Source: Hyaloperonospora brassicae
Lineage: Eukaryota > Oomycota > Peronosporomycetes > Peronosporales > Peronosporaceae
Direction of reading: 5' to 3'
DNA length: 64,000 nucleotides
Assembly (NCBI GenBank): GCA_947650285.1
Contig: CANTFL010001244.1
Span: 372,001-436,000, forward strand
Shown here: in pieces, positions 61,266 to 64,000 of the stretch
Layout: every line of letters starts with the position of its first letter
How positions within the stretch are numbered: the first letter of the stretch is position 1
Position numbers and translations under genes: made by a program
The notes under the pieces: generated by a model
What the model was told of the DNA's origin: nothing
Database searches by the model: none
The model's input: the letters and a program-made list of their open reading frames with translations, nothing else

Positions 61266-62957
61266 GTGAAGATGCCTGCCACTTGTTCATTAGATGGCAA
61301 TCTGATGAACATCTTGGAGGGTCCACAAGCGTGTGGATGTACTGCGAGTGAGTGCGATGGCCTCACTTGCGGTACGGTCGTTAGCAAGACTGCACAAGAT
61401 CACAGTGTAGTTGATCACTACACTGTAGAGCAGGCTACCGGCGGTTGTACAGAGGTACAGGCGGCGCCGAAGGTCCACCACTCGAATAAGTCGAGTGGAC
61501 TGGGACGTGGATGTACGCCTAGCAGGCGACATCCCAGCAAGAGCAAACCGGTTGCCCAAAAGCGGCAACACGGATATCCTAGGTCGACTGGAGAGTCGAC
61601 CGTAGAGGATCGGTCTCTGACTGTGGTTGCACAACCACAGTCAGAAGACGTCGAGGGATTAAGTCCCCACGTACTTGAGGAAGGAATTACTCAAGAGTCA
61701 CTTGCTGAAGGATTAGGCCTTCAGCAACCTGTGGAACAGAGTTACCAGGAAGTAACCGAGACGTTGAACGTCTTGGTTAATGACGGATCAAGCGTATGCG
61801 CATATACGCTTGATCTGATTGTGCCTCCAAATTTAACTTCGGAGATAACTCAGTTGCCAACGCTAGAACCGAAACGGTTCTTGCGTGATCTGAGTAGTGG
61901 CAAAGTCAAGCAGATCTGCATACTCGTCACAGAGGATGAGTATGTGGCCGATATTCGGTCGGCAACAGTATTTGCTGAGAACGAACGGGTTCTCAGCAGC
62001 TCGTCGATGGACGAAAGTGTCCTCGATGAGAAGACTCGGATTGAGCGATACGCGTCTCAATCCTGGGAGTCACTTCAGGCAAATCCCTTGTATATGGATT
62101 TGATCGAATTCAGGGATGTGTTCCCTGAATCCGTACCTTGCGAGTTGCCTAAGGACAAAGGCACTCGACACGAGATCGAGCTCAAACCGGGCTCGAAGTA
62201 CTGTGTCATGAAGCAGTGGCCACTGCCTTGTGAACAAGTACTAGCGATCGACAAGTTTGCCAATCGCTTTGCAGCGGGCCATGTGGGGGAATCAACATCC
62301 CCTCACAGCTATCCGACCTTCTGTGAGCGAAAGGCCACAGGAGGATGGCGGATAGCGCACGCATTCAACAAGTTGAATGCTGCAACGGTACCGGCTCAGA
62401 CGCCGATACCGAGGAAGGACGTAATCATAGATGGTATGTCAAGAAGTACCATCTTTTCGTCCATGGATCTGATGGATGGATTCTATCAGATCCTCATGCG
62501 TGAACGGGACATCCCGTTCACGGCAGTGAGTACCCCCAGCGGGATGTTGTGGGAGTGGATAGTGATGCCACAGGGGCTGAGCAATGCCCCTGCTAATTTT
62601 AGCAGATGCGTTACAAATCTGTTTAGACCGATGCGAGACTTCGCACCGAGTCACTTCGACGATGTGTTCGTCCATAGCCGGGCTATGGACGGAAAGTCGG
62701 GCGTTGAAGTTCACAGAACTCACGTTCGTCAGGTTCTTCAACTTATGCGCAAGCATAAGTTGTACGCCAACCTCAAGAAGTGCATATTCGCGGCTAGCGA
62801 AATACCACTTCATGGGTGCATCGTGGGTGAACACGGCATACGCCCTGATTCCGAGAAGATCAAGGCGATCACCGACTGGCCAGTGCCAGTCGATGTCAAG
62901 GGACTAAGGAAGTTCCTTGGTCTAGCGGCGTACTTGCAAAAGTACTCGCGCAACTAA
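61266..62957 (+). CDS. pol: Linker and reverse transcriptase of element 2 pol (interrupted polyprotein)
   Basis: The 563-codon open stretch is in the same frame as the protease. It has no start of its own, being the continuation of the polyprotein after TAG 61251. The first 280 or so residues are a variable Ser/Glu-rich linker. RT follows: EFRDVFPESVPCELP, GTRHEIELKPGSKYCV, FNKLNAATVPAQTPIPRKD, SMDLMDGFYQILM, TPSGMLWEWIVMPQGLSNAP, then the catalytic HFDDVFVHSR with the two Asp codons at 62658-62663, and the thumb LHGCIVGEHGIRPDSEKIKAI. It ends at TAA 62955-62957 in KYSRN, where a Tyr is usual. It copies element RNA into DNA. All RT motifs are present, but the surrounding stops prevent a full Gag-Pol. 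Confidence 0.93.
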   Translation: MKMPATCSLDGNLMNILEGPQACGCTASECDGLTCGTVVSKTAQDHSVVDHYTVEQATGGCTEVQAAPKVHHSNKSSGLGRGCTPSRRHPSKSKPVAQKRQHGYPRSTGESTVEDRSLTVVAQPQSEDVEGLSPHVLEEGITQESLAEGLGLQQPVEQSYQEVTETLNVLVNDGSSVCAYTLDLIVPPNLTSEITQLPTLEPKRFLRDLSSGKVKQICILVTEDEYVADIRSATVFAENERVLSSSSMDESVLDEKTRIERYASQSWESLQANPLYMDLIEFRDVFPESVPCELPKDKGTRHEIELKPGSKYCVMKQWPLPCEQVLAIDKFANRFAAGHVGESTSPHSYPTFCERKATGGWRIAHAFNKLNAATVPAQTPIPRKDVIIDGMSRSTIFSSMDLMDGFYQILMRERDIPFTAVSTPSGMLWEWIVMPQGLSNAPANFSRCVTNLFRPMRDFAPSHFDDVFVHSRAMDGKSGVEVHRTHVRQVLQLMRKHKLYANLKKCIFAASEIPLHGCIVGEHGIRPDSEKIKAITDWPVPVDVKGLRKFLGLAAYLQKYSRN

Positions 62958-63480
62958 GCCGAGATGACTGTTCATTTTTCTCGCTTGCTCAAGAAAAATG
63001 TCAAGTGGTAATGGAACGCTGAGTGCCAGCGTTTCTTTGAGGATATCGAGCGGAGCTTGATACAGTCGCCGATATTGGCGATTGCAGATCAGGACAGACC
63101 ATTTTATGTGGTCTGTGACGCCAGCGATTTTGCAATCGGCTGTGCGCTAATGCAGTTCGATGCAGATGGCGCGGAGCGCGTCATCTGTTATCAGTCGCGT
63201 TAGCTGAAAGCATCTGAGCGTAATTACCCAGTGCATGACAAGGAACTCCTTGCCATGAAGTACGCACTGGCTAAGTTTCGCGTCTATCTCTTGGGAGATA
63301 GACCGTTTGTTGTCTATACGGACCATGCGTCATTACACACGGCCGTAAACAGCCCACACCTCTCGCAAAGGATGGCGAGGGTGGCTGTCTTTCTTCGCGG
63401 AGTATAACTTCTCCGTGGAGTATAAACCAGGACGACTCAATGTCGTCGCTGATGCGCTTTCGCGCCGGCCCGATTTCGAG
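62958..63480 (+). pseudogene. pol: RNase H domain of element 2 pol, with stops and a frameshift
   Basis: The same frame continues (AEMTVHFSRLLKKNVKW, TAA 63009-63011), then RNase H: PFYVVCDASDFAIGCALMQ, VICYQSR followed by TAG 63201-63203, YPVHDKELLAMKYALAKF and VVYTDHASLHTAV. A one-base insertion near 63376, in a GGG run, shifts the frame. After it the sequence continues FFAEYNFSVEYKPGRLNV and ADALSRRP. RNase H degrades the RNA strand during reverse transcription. Its Asp residues are visible. Confidence 0.88.
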
Positions 63481-64000
63481 CCGGACGCACAAACCGACAG
63501 TGAGGATAAGCCCACTGTTGCGACACTGTCAGTCAGTGTCTTGTCGTCAAGTTTACTTGACGACGTACGAAATTCATACGCAGACAATAAGGATCTTCTG
63601 CGCTTGATGGATCATCTGTTGAATCCATCCAGTAAATCCATGAGAGATTTACCGGCTTTGTACCGATCCTCATCGGATCGGTATAGTACACGCAACGGAT
63701 TGCTGTACTATACAGCTGTTGCCGACGACACGAGGCGTGTCGTCGTACCCGCTTATCATGATTTGCGTTTACGCATCATGTATGAGTGTCACGATGCCCC
63801 AACAGGCGGTCATCGTGGGAGAGAAAAGACTTATCTCACGGTAAGTCGTGACTTTTACTGGCCCCGCCAGTATCAGTTTGTACGCAAGTACATACGTGAT
63901 TGCGAGGTTTGTCAACGGGTGAAGCCTAGTCCTTCGTCCCGTGCACCATTACAGCCTCTACTGGTCCCGGCAGAGTGCTGGCAGTCCGTTTAAATGGACT
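63481..64000 (+). pseudogene. pol: Integrase N-terminal zinc domain of element 2, truncated by window end
   Basis: In the post-frameshift frame a spacer leads to the H2C2 zinc-binding domain (YECHDAPTGGHRGREKTYL ... CEVCQRVKPSP). A TAA at 63991-63993 stands just before the Met-Asp that opens the catalytic core. The core itself is beyond the window. Integrase inserts the cDNA into the genome. Confidence 0.85.

Larger units (their letters stand above)
59281..63745 (+). repeat. Dense series of perfect short inverted repeats through element 2
   Basis: Checked base by base (left arm/right arm): 59281-59289/59298-59306; 59310-59319/59325-59334; 59362-59371/59377-59386; 59578-59587/59595-59604; 59741-59749/59756-59764; 59930-59937/59944-59951; 59952-59960/59967-59975; 60302-60310/60316-60324; 60498-60506/60512-60520; 60623-60632/60637-60646; 60915-60922/60931-60938; 60948-60958/60962-60972; 61155-61165/61171-61181; 61218-61226/61236-61244; 61402-61411/61417-61426; 61616-61629/61632-61645 (14 bp, 2-nt loop); 61702-61711/61718-61727; 61786-61797/61804-61815; 61973-61982/61989-61998; 62108-62116/62122-62130; 62361-62369/62372-62380; 62499-62509/62512-62522; 62973-62981/62992-63000; 63543-63552/63555-63564; 63681-63690/63704-63713; 63723-63732/63736-63745. 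Many further 6-8-bp stems fill the gaps. Confidence 0.9.
59230..64000 (+). mobile_element. Ty3/gypsy LTR retrotransposon, 5' 4.8 kb (element 2), truncated by the window
   Basis: LTR, gag, protease, RT, RNase H and integrase zinc domain appear in gypsy order and run off the right edge. It is less decayed than element 1: gag is intact and pol has about six stops and one 1-nt frameshift visible. The 3' LTR, integrase core and any antisense gene are outside the window. Its whole length is dense in short perfect hairpins (separate entry). Confidence 0.95.

Noticed and set aside
1..64000. CRISPR array, bacterial operons or rRNA genes
   Set aside because: No direct-repeat/spacer structure, no bacterial gene organisation and no rRNA-like sequence in the window.

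Overview
The window looks like a repeat-rich, AT-rich, gene-poor stretch of an oomycete nuclear genome, probably a downy mildew or Phytophthora relative. That inference rests on an effector-like C-terminus with WY-type helical repeats at the left edge, two Ty3/gypsy LTR retrotransposons, a broken Mutator-like (MULE) transposase and a tRNA-derived SINE. No intact host housekeeping gene is visible. Most open frames in the AT-rich part are short, lack recognisable motifs and look like chance frames.

Layout. 1-0.64 kb: 3' part of a secreted-effector-like gene. 0.64-7.8 kb: AT-rich spacer with a 40-bp tandem duplication, a possible solo LTR near 1.9-2.3 kb and a 59-bp tandem repeat. 7.8-12.44 kb: a decayed transposon zone with three same-direction copies of a 29-bp motif, a GC-rich eroded block and a minus-strand MULE transposase pseudogene. 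14.103-21.930 kb: a complete but disabled gypsy element (element 1). It has 534-bp LTRs, gag, protease, RT, RNase H and integrase remnants on the plus strand, and a long antisense reading frame between integrase and the 3' LTR. 21.9-46.1 kb: AT-rich spacer with TA microsatellites and one SINE. 46.139-46.426 kb: 72 perfect copies of ACAT. 48.78-55.08 kb: two inverted blocks of a 20-21-bp minisatellite bounding 6.3 kb. 55-59.2 kb: higher-GC, probably eroded sequence. 59.230 kb to the end: the 5' 4.8 kb of a second gypsy element (element 2), with LTR, an intact gag frame and a pol frame broken by a few stops, running off the window.

Most notable observations. (1) Element 2 is saturated with perfect short inverted repeats (8-14-bp stems with 2-13-nt loops) through LTR, gag and pol; the positions of 26 are listed. 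Fifteen stems of 10 bp or more fall in 4.8 kb, against well under one expected by chance. Element 1 carries shorter, sparser ones. (2) Element 1 has a roughly 435-codon antisense frame ending in a coiled coil, convergent with pol. (3) Element 2 has a canonical -1 slippery heptamer in the gag/pol frame overlap, followed by a GC-rich stem. (4) Element 1's LTRs differ at only 8 of 534 positions although its genes carry many disabling lesions, suggesting it was mobilised in trans while already defective.

All calls come from reading the sequence. Family assignments rest on motif recognition, not database searches.
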